A stretch of DNA of 64,000 bases from CAVQMB01 sp963713445. GTDB taxonomy: Bacteria > Pseudomonadota > Gammaproteobacteria > Competibacterales > Competibacteraceae. The DNA is taken from contig CAVQMB010000014.1 of assembly GCA_963713445.1 (NCBI GenBank), positions 1 to 64,000 of the forward strand, in the 5' to 3' direction. The position numbers and the translations under genes are program-made. Under the pieces are notes generated by a model, which had not been told where the DNA came from, searched no databases, and saw only the letters and a list, made by a program, of their open reading frames with translations. Shown here piece after piece: positions 40,513 through 49,571 of the stretch (position 1 is the first letter of the stretch; each line of letters begins with the position of its first letter).

Positions 40513-41741
40513 GCCGCCGCTCCCGCCAGTTCCGCCTGGATCGCGCCCAGCACCGTCGCTGCAGCCGGGTTTCGGCCCGCCCGCAGCGCCCTGAGCGGCA
40601 ACGCCACCCCGTCGCTGCGGAACAGCTGGCCGGCCTGATCGACCCCGGGCACCGCTACCGGGATGAACACCGCTGGCGCCGGGTCCACCCGCAATGCCGG
40701 ATGCCCCAGCACCACCGCCGGCACCCCGGCGGGCGGCGCTGCCGGATCGAGGCTGGCGAGCCACAGCAGCGCATCGATACGACCGTCGGCCAGCAAGCGG
40801 TCAGCGGCATCGCGGCCCGGATCGTAATCCGGCTGCGGCCGCAGCCACAGCGGCGGCGGAAACCCGGTTCGCCAGGTACACACCTGTAGCGCGCTGATCA
40901 GGCTGGCATCGGCGGCCAGCGGCAGCGCCACCGCGCGGCGCTTATCGCCGAGCGCATCGAGCAGCTCGAACAGCCCGGCTAACAGAGCGCCGGCCGCGTC
41001 ATCGGCCAGCTCGGCACTACTCCAGGTGACCACCGGATACTCGGCCCGCTGCAGACGCTCCGCCAGTTCGGCCAGAGCCGCCTGCGGCAATCCAGCCAGA
41101 CCGCTCGGCAGCGGCCCGTCCCGCAGCAGAATCCGCACCGCACCCAGCGCCGCGCTCAGTTGGTCCGGGGCCAGGGTGAGCTGCAACGCCGGTGTGATAC
41201 CCGGCGGCGGCTCCGACTGACTCAGCAACACCAGCTCAGGCTGGCGTTGGAACATTGACCGGCCGTGCAGGATGCGTTCGGCGAAGCGCGGCGCCTCGGT
41301 AAACAGGCGCCCGCCCAGCACCACGACCAGATCGGCCCGGTTGCGGACCTCGCTCAGGGTGGTGGTGATCCAGCCATCATGCTGCAGCACCGCCAGTTGC
41401 CGGGCCAGTCCAGCGCCATGGCGATGATCGACCCGGGCCCGCAGCCGCTCGGCCAGATCCAGCGCCGCCCGCAGCGCCGCCACATCACCGTCCAGCCCGC
41501 CCACCAGCGGCGCACGGGCCTGTCCCAGCAGTTCGGCGGCGGCGGTCACCGCCTGCGCCAGGCTGGCCTCCCGGCCCCCGATCTGCGGCCCGGCGGGAGG
41601 CTCGGCCAGCGCTGCGCCGAAGCCAGCCCGCGCCCTCGGGCAGTCCGGGTTCAGCGTCGCCAGCCGGCCCTGCGGATCCAGCCCGACCTCGATATCGTCA
41701 CACAGCAGACTGCAGAACGGACAGGTTACCGCGCCCGTCAT
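40503..41741 (-). CDS. fhcB: Formylmethanofuran dehydrogenase subunit B
   Basis: 412 residues from MTGAVTCPFCSLLCDDIEV at 41741, overlapping the mfnB stop by 4 bp. It resembles the molybdopterin-oxidoreductase-like FwdB/FmdB fold. An N-terminal cysteine cluster is still visible (CPFCSLLC, later DCPRA), but, as known for bacterial FhcB, the redox active site is thought lost and the subunit to be structural. Confidence 0.93.
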   Translation of the reverse strand: MTGAVTCPFCSLLCDDIEVGLDPQGRLATLNPDCPRARAGFGAALAEPPAGPQIGGREASLAQAVTAAAELLGQARAPLVGGLDGDVAALRAALDLAERLRARVDHRHGAGLARQLAVLQHDGWITTTLSEVRNRADLVVVLGGRLFTEAPRFAERILHGRSMFQRQPELVLLSQSEPPPGITPALQLTLAPDQLSAALGAVRILLRDGPLPSGLAGLPQAALAELAERLQRAEYPVVTWSSAELADDAAGALLAGLFELLDALGDKRRAVALPLAADASLISALQVCTWRTGFPPPLWLRPQPDYDPGRDAADRLLADGRIDALLWLASLDPAAPPAGVPAVVLGHPALRVDPAPAVFIPVAVPGVDQAGQLFRSDGVALPLRALRAGRNPAAATVLGAIQAELAGAAACS

Positions 41742-42430
41742 GCCGGTAGCGCCTGGCGTTGCGGGATCGCGGCGCGCACCGCCGCCAGTGCGCCGGGCTC
41801 GATCTGTCCGTCCCGGGCGCCGCGGCACAGGGCCCCGCGGAAACCCAGATAGTCCGGGGCCAGCGGCAGCAGCCGGGCAATATCCGCCAGCCGGAGCGAC
41901 CCGGCCAACCCGCTCAGCAACCCCAGCGCCCGGGCCTGCTCCACAAACTGCTGCAGGCACCCGTGATCGATATGGTCAGTCAGCCGCCCCTGGCGCTTGT
42001 CAGCCGTGTCCAGCATGACGCCGGCGCAGCCGGCAGCCCGGATCACCGGCAGCAGGGTCAGATCAGGCGCGCGGTCGGCCAACAGCACCACCACCAGCCG
42101 CGTGCCGGCCGCCGCCAGCGGCGCCAGAGCGGCCAGACAGTCGCGCTGCCGTGGCCCGGGGAACAGCCCCACCTTGACATAGTGCACGCCGGTTGCCGCC
42201 AGCGCCTGTACCGCCGGGGCAACGGTCGCGGGCACCGGCGCCAGGTCGCCGGCGGTAGCGCTCAGTGTGGCGCGGTCCCCGAAACCCTGCACGATGGCCC
42301 GCACGGTGGCGAGCGGTAAGGCCCCGAGGGCGCCGCTTTGGGGATCCTTCAGATCGATCAGGTCAACCCCGGCGGCAAGGGCAAAGTCGGCCTCCGCCGC
42401 CGTGGTCACGCTGGCCAGCATCGCGGTCAT
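41738..42430 (-). CDS. mfnB: (5-formylfuran-3-yl)methyl phosphate synthase
   Basis: A 230-residue TIM-barrel protein with the MfnB pattern: MLASVTTAAEADFALAAGVD, LIDLKDPQSGALGALP, VHYVKVGLFPG, VMLDTADKRQG. The Lys residues of LKDP and YVKVG form the active site of this family. It makes the furan precursor of methanofuran from glyceraldehyde 3-phosphate. First gene of the fhc operon, so cofactor and enzyme synthesis are coupled. Confidence 0.93.
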   Translation of the reverse strand: MTAMLASVTTAAEADFALAAGVDLIDLKDPQSGALGALPLATVRAIVQGFGDRATLSATAGDLAPVPATVAPAVQALAATGVHYVKVGLFPGPRQRDCLAALAPLAAAGTRLVVVLLADRAPDLTLLPVIRAAGCAGVMLDTADKRQGRLTDHIDHGCLQQFVEQARALGLLSGLAGSLRLADIARLLPLAPDYLGFRGALCRGARDGQIEPGALAAVRAAIPQRQALPA

Positions 42431-42459
42431 GGTTGCTGAGTCTGGTAAAGTGGTTGTGC

Positions 42460-42465
42460 TAGATT
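42460..42465 (+). promoter_or_regulatory. Putative extended -10 promoter in the mfnB/RFAPS divergent gap
   Basis: TGCTAGATT contains an extended -10 (TGN-TAGATT) 65 bp before the RFAP synthase ATG. The matching -35 is weak (TGAGTC). It lies in the 99-bp divergent gap that must also serve mfnB-fhc. Confidence 0.35.
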
Positions 42466-42529
42466 GTGAGCCACCTTAATCTGAACCAAATCCGCTTGTC
42501 CACACCCACCCGGCCACCCCGAGGAACCT

Positions 42530-43558
42530 ATGCCGTCCAGTCGTCAAGCCGCGACCCAGCCCGCCACCACCGTGCAGGTATCTGCGCCGGCCCGGCTGCA
42601 TCTCGGGTTCCTCGACCTGCACGGCGGCCGCGGCCGGCGCTTCGGCAGTCTCGGTTTGAGCCTGGCGGCGCCGCTGACCGCACTCAGTCTGCAGCGCGCC
42701 GAGCGCTGGCAGGCGAGCGGCCCGGACAGCGCCCGCGCACTCGGTTATGCCCGCGACCTGGCCGGCCAGCTTGAACTCACCGGCGCGGTGGATGTGACCG
42801 TGGAGCGGGCCATCCCGGCCCATGCCGGGCTCGGTTCCGGCACCCAGCTGGCGCTGGCCGTGGGCACCGCGCTGACCCGGCTGCACGGGCGTCAGTTGGG
42901 CGCCGGCGAGATTGCCTGCCGGCTCGGGCGCGGCGCCCGCTCGGGCATCGGCAGTGGCGCCTTCGAACAGGGCGGGCTGCTGCTCGACGGTGGCCGGGGC
43001 GATCACACCTCGCTGCCACCGCTGATCAGCCGGCTGCCGTTTCCCACTGACTGGCGGGTGTTGCTGGTATTCGATCCAGCGGGTGCCGGTGCCAGCGGCG
43101 AACACGAGCAGCGGGCGTTCGCGGCGCTGGCCGAATTTCCGGCCACCCGGGCCGCCGCCCTGTGCCGACTGGTGCTGATGCAGTTGCTGCCGGCCGTGGC
43201 CGAGCATGACCTGACCGGCTTCGGCGCCGCCCTGAGCGAACTTCAGGCTGAGATCGGCGATTATTTCACACCGGTCCAGGGCGGGCGTTTCAGCAGTCCG
43301 GCCGTGGCCCAGGCCGTCGCCTGGCTGGCCCGCCAGGGTGCCACCGGCTGCGGCCAGAGCTCGTGGGGTCCGACCGGCTTCGCCTTCTGCGCCGACGAGT
43401 TCAGCGGCCGGCGCCTGCTGCAACAGGCACGCCACCACTGGGCCGACAGCGGTCTGCAGTTCGCGCTGGGCCGGGCCCGTAACGGACCCGCTCTGGTCGA
43501 ACAGGTACGCGAGCCGACCCGGACCGCCGTCGGCTCGCTGCCTACCGTCAACTCCTAA
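42530..43558 (+). CDS. Beta-ribofuranosylaminobenzene 5'-phosphate synthase
   Basis: A 342-residue GHMP-kinase-fold protein with the phosphate-loop-like PAHAGLGSGTQLALAVG and ARLHLGFLDLHGG near the N-terminus. It condenses a p-aminobenzoate-type acceptor with PRPP in the first committed step of H4MPT synthesis. A GAGGAA site 5 bp before ATG supports the start. First gene of the plus-strand C1 unit; divergent from mfnB. Confidence 0.93.
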   Translation: MPSSRQAATQPATTVQVSAPARLHLGFLDLHGGRGRRFGSLGLSLAAPLTALSLQRAERWQASGPDSARALGYARDLAGQLELTGAVDVTVERAIPAHAGLGSGTQLALAVGTALTRLHGRQLGAGEIACRLGRGARSGIGSGAFEQGGLLLDGGRGDHTSLPPLISRLPFPTDWRVLLVFDPAGAGASGEHEQRAFAALAEFPATRAAALCRLVLMQLLPAVAEHDLTGFGAALSELQAEIGDYFTPVQGGRFSSPAVAQAVAWLARQGATGCGQSSWGPTGFAFCADEFSGRRLLQQARHHWADSGLQFALGRARNGPALVEQVREPTRTAVGSLPTVNS

Positions 43559-43577
43559 CCCCGAGGCGCAGTTAGCC

Positions 43578-44465
43578 ATGAGCAAACCCCGTATCCTGCA
43601 TATGCTGGCGCCTGGTGAGAACGTCAGTCCGTTCGACGTCAATATGGCCGGTGACGCCGGCTACGAAGTAATCGTCCCCTATCGCAACGTCAATGCCGAC
43701 AACGTCACCGGACTGGTCCAGGACGCCATCTTTTCGCGGCCGCCCAAGATGTACAACTATACCGCTGCATTCATCGGTGGCCATGACATCAATCTGGCGG
43801 CCGCCATGCTGGACAAGGCCCGCCAGGCACTGGTGCCGCCGTTCGAGATCGGTCTGTTCGCGGACCCCAACGGCGCCTATACCACGGCCGCAGCGCTGGT
43901 CGCGCTGGTCGGAAAACAGCTGCCGGACCGGCTCAGCAAGCGGCAGGTCGCGATCTTCGGCGGCGGCCCGGTGGGCCTGTGTGCAGCCATCCTGATCGCC
44001 CATGAGGGCGGCTACCCCACCCTGGTCCGACTGACCCCGCAGACACCGGCCAAACAAGCCGTGGTCGAGCGGTTCGCCGAACGCTACCAGGTCAGCCTGG
44101 CCAGCGCCGAGGGTCAGGATGCGCCCGGCAAGGCGGCGGCGCTGGCCGATAGCGAGGTCGCCATCACCACCGCCAAGGCCGGCATCCAGGTCCTCAACGA
44201 GTCGCTGCTGGACCAGGCCCCGCACCTCAAGGTGGTCGCCGACGTCAATGCCGTGCCGCCGAGCGGCATCGCGGGCATCCAGCCGAGCCACGGTGGCGAA
44301 GCCATCACCACCGCGGCAGGCAGCGTCGCGGCCTTCGGCGCGCTGGCCATCGGCAAGCTCAAGTACAGCGTCCAGCATCAATTGTTCAAACGCATGCTGG
44401 AAGCGGATCACGCGGTCTGCGTGGATTTCCCCGACGCTTACGCCCTGGCCCGCGAACTGGCCTGA
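43578..44465 (+). CDS. mtdB: NAD(P)-dependent methylene-H4MPT dehydrogenase
   Basis: 295 residues from MSKPRILHMLAPGENVSPFD at 43578. Rossmann nucleotide site VAIFGGGPVGLCAAILIAHE; substrate-side motifs NVNADNVTGLVQDAIFSR and ADVNAVPPSGI. It oxidises methylene-H4MPT to methenyl-H4MPT, the step after Fae. Lies 19 bp after RFAP synthase and 7 bp before the ATP-grasp gene, clearly one operon. Confidence 0.95.
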   Translation: MSKPRILHMLAPGENVSPFDVNMAGDAGYEVIVPYRNVNADNVTGLVQDAIFSRPPKMYNYTAAFIGGHDINLAAAMLDKARQALVPPFEIGLFADPNGAYTTAAALVALVGKQLPDRLSKRQVAIFGGGPVGLCAAILIAHEGGYPTLVRLTPQTPAKQAVVERFAERYQVSLASAEGQDAPGKAAALADSEVAITTAKAGIQVLNESLLDQAPHLKVVADVNAVPPSGIAGIQPSHGGEAITTAAGSVAAFGALAIGKLKYSVQHQLFKRMLEADHAVCVDFPDAYALARELA

Positions 44466-44472
44466 CCGGCGG

Positions 44473-45564
44473 CTGCTGATCGTCGCGTTATCGGCCCGGG
44501 CACTGACCCAGCTGGCCCGGGCCGACGGCTATCAGAGCTACGCGGTCGACCTGTTCGGCGATCAGGACACGCTGGCGGCCTGCCACGGTTTCCAGCGTAG
44601 CAGCGCCTGGCGGCGTGAGGCGCTGGCGGCTGCCATTGCTGCCCTGGACCCGGGCGCCCGGCTGCCGTTGTTGTATGGCAGCGGCTTCGAAGACCATCCC
44701 GACTGGCTGCCGGCGCTAGCCGGCAAGCGGGTGCTGTTGGGCAACCCGGCGGACGTCGTCAACCGCGTCAAGCAGCCGGGCGAACTGGCGGCGCTGCTGG
44801 CGGCGCTGGGCATCCCGCATCCCGAGATCCGGCGCCAGCCGCCGGCCACTGCCGGCTGGCTGTGCAAGCGGGCCGGCGCGGCCGGCGGCGCGCACGTGCG
44901 CCCGGCCGCGGAGGGTCAGGCAGCCGGCCCGGACGACTACTTCCAGCGCCGGATCGATGGCCGCGCGCTCTCCACCACGGTGCTGGCCAACGGCCGCCGG
45001 GCGCTGATTCTGGGCTGCTGCGAGACCTGGTGCGACGCCAGCGACCCGGCCCGCCGCTACCGCTATGGCGGGGCGGCAACGCTACTGCCGGGGGCACTGC
45101 CGGCTATGCTAAGGTATCGACTGGCCGCCGCCGCCAGCGCGCTCACCGCGGCCTGCGGCCTACGCGGCCTGATCGGGCTGGACTGGATAATCGCCGGCGC
45201 CGAGCCGTGGCTGCTCGAAGTCAACCCGCGACCGACCGCAACGACCGGGTTGCACGGACCGGGCGCGGGACTGCTGGCGCTGCATCGGGCCGCGCTGACC
45301 GGAGTGCTGCCGGAACGACCACCGCCAGTGCCGGCAGGCAGCCGGGCCCATGCGGTGATCTACGCCACCCGGGCGCTGCGGACCCGCACCATCCGCTGGC
45401 CACCCTGGGTCAGCGACCGGCCCTGGCCGGGCAGCCTGATTGCAGCGGGCGAGCCGGTCTGCAGCATCAGCGCCTGCGGTGCCGATCCGGTCGCGGCGCG
45501 GGCCGCGTTGCAGCGCCGCCGGAACCGCTTCCTGGAAACCTTAACGTTATGGCAGCAACATTGA
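44473..45564 (+). CDS. ATP-grasp protein of the H4MPT cluster
   Basis: About 363 residues. It opens LLIVALSARALTQLARADGY, has an ATP-grasp core with Lys in GWLCKRAGAAGG, and metal-binding LLEVNPRPTATTG near residue 260. No ATG, GTG or TTG occurs in frame between the mtdB stop and the conserved start; only CTG codons at 44473/44476 fit. So either a CTG start or a local sequence error is implied. Similar ATP-grasp genes recur in methylotroph C1 clusters and are thought to help build H4MPT or methanofuran side chains; the precise reaction is unknown. Overlaps mch by 16 bp. Confidence 0.8.
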   Translation: MLIVALSARALTQLARADGYQSYAVDLFGDQDTLAACHGFQRSSAWRREALAAAIAALDPGARLPLLYGSGFEDHPDWLPALAGKRVLLGNPADVVNRVKQPGELAALLAALGIPHPEIRRQPPATAGWLCKRAGAAGGAHVRPAAEGQAAGPDDYFQRRIDGRALSTTVLANGRRALILGCCETWCDASDPARRYRYGGAATLLPGALPAMLRYRLAAAASALTAACGLRGLIGLDWIIAGAEPWLLEVNPRPTATTGLHGPGAGLLALHRAALTGVLPERPPPVPAGSRAHAVIYATRALRTRTIRWPPWVSDRPWPGSLIAAGEPVCSISACGADPVAARAALQRRRNRFLETLTLWQQH

Positions 45565-46534
45565 ATACCGATTCCGATCATCCGAGCGTCAACCGCTTAA
45601 CCGCGCCCCTGGTCAAACAATTGCTTGCGGATGCCGCCGCCCTGCGCGTCGGGGTCGAACAAGGCCCCGGCGGCAGTGTGCTGGTCGATGCCGGCATCGA
45701 CCAGCCCGGCGGGCTGGAGGCCGGCCGCCGCATCGCCGAACTGTGCCTGGGCGGACTGGGCCAGGTCCGGGTCAGTGCCGCCAGTGGCTTTGCCCGCTGG
45801 CCATGGCAGGTCGAGGTCACCACCAGCCACCCGGTCGTGGCCTGCCTGGGCAGCCAGTACGCCGGCTGGAGTCTGAGCAGCAACGAGCCCAAATACCACG
45901 CACTCGGCTCCGGGCCGGCCCGGGCGCTGGCGCTGCGTGAGCCCCTGTTCGAGCAACTCGGCTACCGCGACCGCGCGCCCAGCACCTGTCTGATCCTGGA
46001 GACCGACCGCCGGCCGCCGCCGGCCGTGGTCGAGAAGATCCAGCCGACTGCGCGTGGCCGCCGCTAGATCTGACCCTGATCCTGACCCCGACCGGCAGCC
46101 TGGCCGGCGGCGTCCAGATCGCCGCGCGTATCGTCGAGGTGGCGCTGCACAAGGCTCACGCGCTGGGCTTCCCGCTGGCCGACATCATCGACGGTCTGGG
46201 CGCCACGCCCGTGCCGCCGCCGCATCCGGACGGGCTCCAGGCCATGGGCCGGAGCAACGACACCATCCTGTTCGGCGGCCAGGTCCACTTGTTCGTCAAC
46301 GGTTCCGACGATCAGGCCGAGCAACTGGCCCGGCAGCTGCCGGCCAGCAGCTCGCGCGATTACGGCAAGCCGTTCGCCGAGGTATTCAAGGCCTACGACT
46401 ATGACTTTTTCCAGATCGACCCGATGCTGTTCAGCCCGGCCAAAGTGGCCGTGACCGCACTGGCCAGCGGCCGCACCTTCCAGGCCGGCGCCCTCGACGA
46501 AGCACTGCTCGAGCGCTCCTTCGGCCAGCCATGA
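45549..46534 (+). pseudogene. mch: Methenyl-H4MPT cyclohydrolase, one frameshift
   Basis: The N-terminal half (MAATLNTDSDHPSVNRL, VEVTTSHPVVACLGSQYAGW, KYHALGSGPARALA) is open until about 46045. The conserved continuation (ADCAWPPLDLTLILTPTGS, VEVALHKAHALGFPLADI, GRSNDTILFGGQVHLFV) lies in another frame to 46534. The reconstructed length of about 328 residues is normal. Mch hydrolyses methenyl- to formyl-H4MPT and is needed for this pathway. All neighbours are intact, so a one-base sequencing error is more likely than true loss. Confidence 0.92.
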
Positions 46535-47429
46535 CCCGGCCCCGGGTCGCGCTGTTCAGCGACAGCCACGGCTGGCACGAACGCCGCCTGAGCCGGGCCT
46601 TCCGGCGACGCGGTATCGAGCCGGTGGCGCTGTCGCTGAAAGCCTGCCGCTTCACCCCGCAGGGTGTGGTGCTGGGCGAGCGTGCCGCGCTGCCGGCCGC
46701 GGCCTTCGTGCGCAACATACCGGGCGGCAGTTTCGAACAGGTGACCCTGCGGCTGGGCCTGCTGCATGCGCTGCGGACCTGCGGTGTGGTGGTCTACAAC
46801 GACGCCCGGGTGATCGAACAGACGGTCGACAAGTCGATGACCAGCTTTCTGCTGGGCCGGGCCGGCCTGCCAACCCCACCGGCCTGGGTCTGCGAATCGT
46901 ACGCCGCGGCCCGGGCGCGGGTGGCGCTGGAACGGGCGGCCGGCCAGCGGCTGGTGCTGAAACCGCTGTTCGGGGCCTGCGGGCGCGGCCTGAAGTTACT
47001 GGAATCCCCGGACCAGCTACCACCGCCGGAAGGCGTCGCGGGCGCTGTTTATTACCTGCAGCGGTTCCTGCCCAGCGGCCTCGCGGGCGGCCGCGACTGG
47101 CGCGTGCTGGTGGTCGCTGGTCAGGCGCTGGCGGCCATGGAACGGCGCTCCGCGCACTGGATCACCAACCGGGCCCGCGGCGGCCAGTGCCTGCCGGTGG
47201 TGCTGACCGCCGAGCTGGCGCAACTGGCCCAGGCCGCGGCCGCCAGCGTCGGCGCCAGTTACGCCGGTGTTGATCTGGTCCGCGCCCGGGACGGCGGACT
47301 ACAGGTACTGGAGGTCAACGGCGTGCCGGCCTGGCGTGGTCTGCAGAGCGTCAGCCGGGTGGACATCGCCCAGGCGCTGGTCGATGACCTGCTGCACCGA
47401 CTGGACAGCGGCCGGCTGGAAGCGGTCTC

Positions 47430-47433
<4 letters not shown>
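46531..47433 (+). CDS. RimK-like ATP-grasp ligase of H4MPT biosynthesis
   Basis: A 300-residue protein. VALFSDSHGWHERRLSRAFRR opens a preATP-grasp domain; KSMTSFLLGRAGLPTPPAW and LVLKPLFGACGRGL bind ATP; VLEVNGVPAWRGLQ carries the metal-binding Glu/Asn. This matches the RimK/MptN-type group, which adds glutamate to pterin cofactors. Its start overlaps the mch stop (ATGA). Glutamylation of H4MPT is the likely role by family and context. Confidence 0.85.
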
Positions 47434-48275
<842 letters not shown>

Positions 48276-48290
48276 GGAGATAACTGAGCC

Positions 48291-48803
48291 ATGGCAAAAA
48301 TAACCAACGTATGTGTCGGCGAATCACTGATCGGTGACGGTAACGAAGTCGCCCATATCGATCTGATGGTGGGGCCGCGCGGATCCGCCGTGGAAACCGC
48401 CTTCTGCATGGGTCTGACCAACAACAAGGACGGTTTCACCAGCCTGCTGGCGGTGGTCGCGCCGAACGTTCCGGCCAAACCCAACACCCTGATGTTCAAC
48501 AAAGTCACCATCAAGGGCGCCAAGCAGGCGGTACAGATGTTCGGTCCGGCCCAGCGCGCGGTCGCCAAGGCTGTGGTGGACTGCGTCGATGACGGCACTA
48601 TCCCGGCCGACGAAGCCGACGACCTGTACGTCTGCGTCGGTGTCTTCATCCACTGGGAAGCCGCCGACGACGCCAAGATCGAGCAGTACAACTACGAAGC
48701 CACCAAGCAGGCGCTCAAGCGTGCCGTGGCCGGAGAACCCTCGGTCCAGGAAGTCGTGTCCAAGAAGAACAGCGAACACCCGTTCGCCGCCAACGTCGCC
48801 TGA
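48291..48803 (+). CDS. fae: Formaldehyde-activating enzyme
   Basis: 170 residues with the full Fae pattern: CVGESLIGDGNEVAHIDLMV (catalytic His), GPRGSAVETAFCMGLTNNKDG, PNTLMFNKVTIKGAKQA and MFGPAQRAVAKAVVDCV. It accelerates condensation of formaldehyde with H4MPT to methylene-H4MPT, the entry point of the pathway. A GAGGAG site precedes ATG. Last gene of the plus-strand unit and followed by a hairpin. Confidence 0.97.
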   Translation: MAKITNVCVGESLIGDGNEVAHIDLMVGPRGSAVETAFCMGLTNNKDGFTSLLAVVAPNVPAKPNTLMFNKVTIKGAKQAVQMFGPAQRAVAKAVVDCVDDGTIPADEADDLYVCVGVFIHWEAADDAKIEQYNYEATKQALKRAVAGEPSVQEVVSKKNSEHPFAANVA

Positions 48804-48823
48804 CCGACGCCGTTACGGCAACG

Positions 48824-48850
48824 CCCCGCGACCGGTCTGCCGGCGCGGGG
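48824..48850. terminator. Hairpin between convergent fae and HisA-like genes
   Basis: CCCCGCG (48824-48830) pairs with CGCGGGG (48844-48850), with an inner CCGG/CCGG extension and TCTG loop. It sits 20 bp after the fae stop and 10 bp before the end of the convergent gene. No clear T-run, so a bidirectional terminator is likely but not certain. Confidence 0.5.
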
Positions 48851-48860
48851 TCGCCTGTTG

Positions 48861-49562
48861 TCAAGCCGGCATGGCCGCTGCCAGATCGGCGCCGGTCAGG
48901 GCACCGTCATGCAGCGCGCTCGCCACCAACACGCCGGCGCATCCCGCGCTGGCCAGGGCATCCAGATCAGCCGGCCCGCGCACGCCGCCCGCAGCGTACC
49001 AGCGGTGACCCACCCGCAGTCCCTTCGGCAGCGCCGGATCCGGCCCCTGGCCGACACCGACCCGGTCAAGCCGCATCAGAATCAGTTCCTCCGGCCACTC
49101 CTCCGGCCGCGCCAGCAGAGCGTCCGGCCCAAGCAGTCGGCCATCCCTGAAATCCAGTGACAGCAGCGGCCGGTCCGCCGCCAGTGCGTTCAGAAGCTGG
49201 CAGCAAGCGTCCGCCGAGGGCTGACTCTCACTGCCGATCACGGGCCGCAACCGCGCACCCAGCGGCCAGTTCTGTGCGGCCTCGAACGCACTGAACCCGG
49301 CGTCCAGCCAGAACGTCACCTGGGGCCAGGCCGCCAGCAGCTCGGTCACCACCGCGCGGTTGTCGCCGTGGCCCAGGATCGCGTCGAGATCGGCGATATA
49401 GCAACAGGGAAACGGGTGCAGCTGCCGGAAAGCGGCCATTACATCGAGCGGATCGGCACTGGGACACAACCCACTGGCCAGCGGTTTATACTCATCGCGC
49501 CGGCCGGCCACGGCGCGTACCGCCAGCCCGCCAAGCAGATCGATAACGGGAATGACGAGCAT
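48861..49562 (-). CDS. HisA-like TIM-barrel protein of the C1 cluster
   Basis: 233 residues from MLVIPVIDLLGGLAVRAV at 49562; the extra upstream open frame is not family-like. The HisA/HisF pattern includes VIDLLGGLAVRAV, CCYIADLDAILGHG, LSLDFRDGRLLG and WYAAGGVRGPADLDAL. It is shorter and divergent from true HisA, and there is no histidine operon around it. HisA-like genes accompany H4MPT/methanofuran genes in methylotrophs, so a cofactor role is more likely than histidine synthesis. It starts only 9 bp from the divergent mfnD. Confidence 0.82.
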   Translation of the reverse strand: MLVIPVIDLLGGLAVRAVAGRRDEYKPLASGLCPSADPLDVMAAFRQLHPFPCCYIADLDAILGHGDNRAVVTELLAAWPQVTFWLDAGFSAFEAAQNWPLGARLRPVIGSESQPSADACCQLLNALAADRPLLSLDFRDGRLLGPDALLARPEEWPEELILMRLDRVGVGQGPDPALPKGLRVGHRWYAAGGVRGPADLDALASAGCAGVLVASALHDGALTGADLAAAMPA

Positions 49563-49571
49563 ACAGCCCCC

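Noticed and set aside
42476..43642. 388-codon open frame antisense to RFAP synthase
   Set aside because: Antisense shadow without a ribosome site; the sense gene has GHMP motifs.
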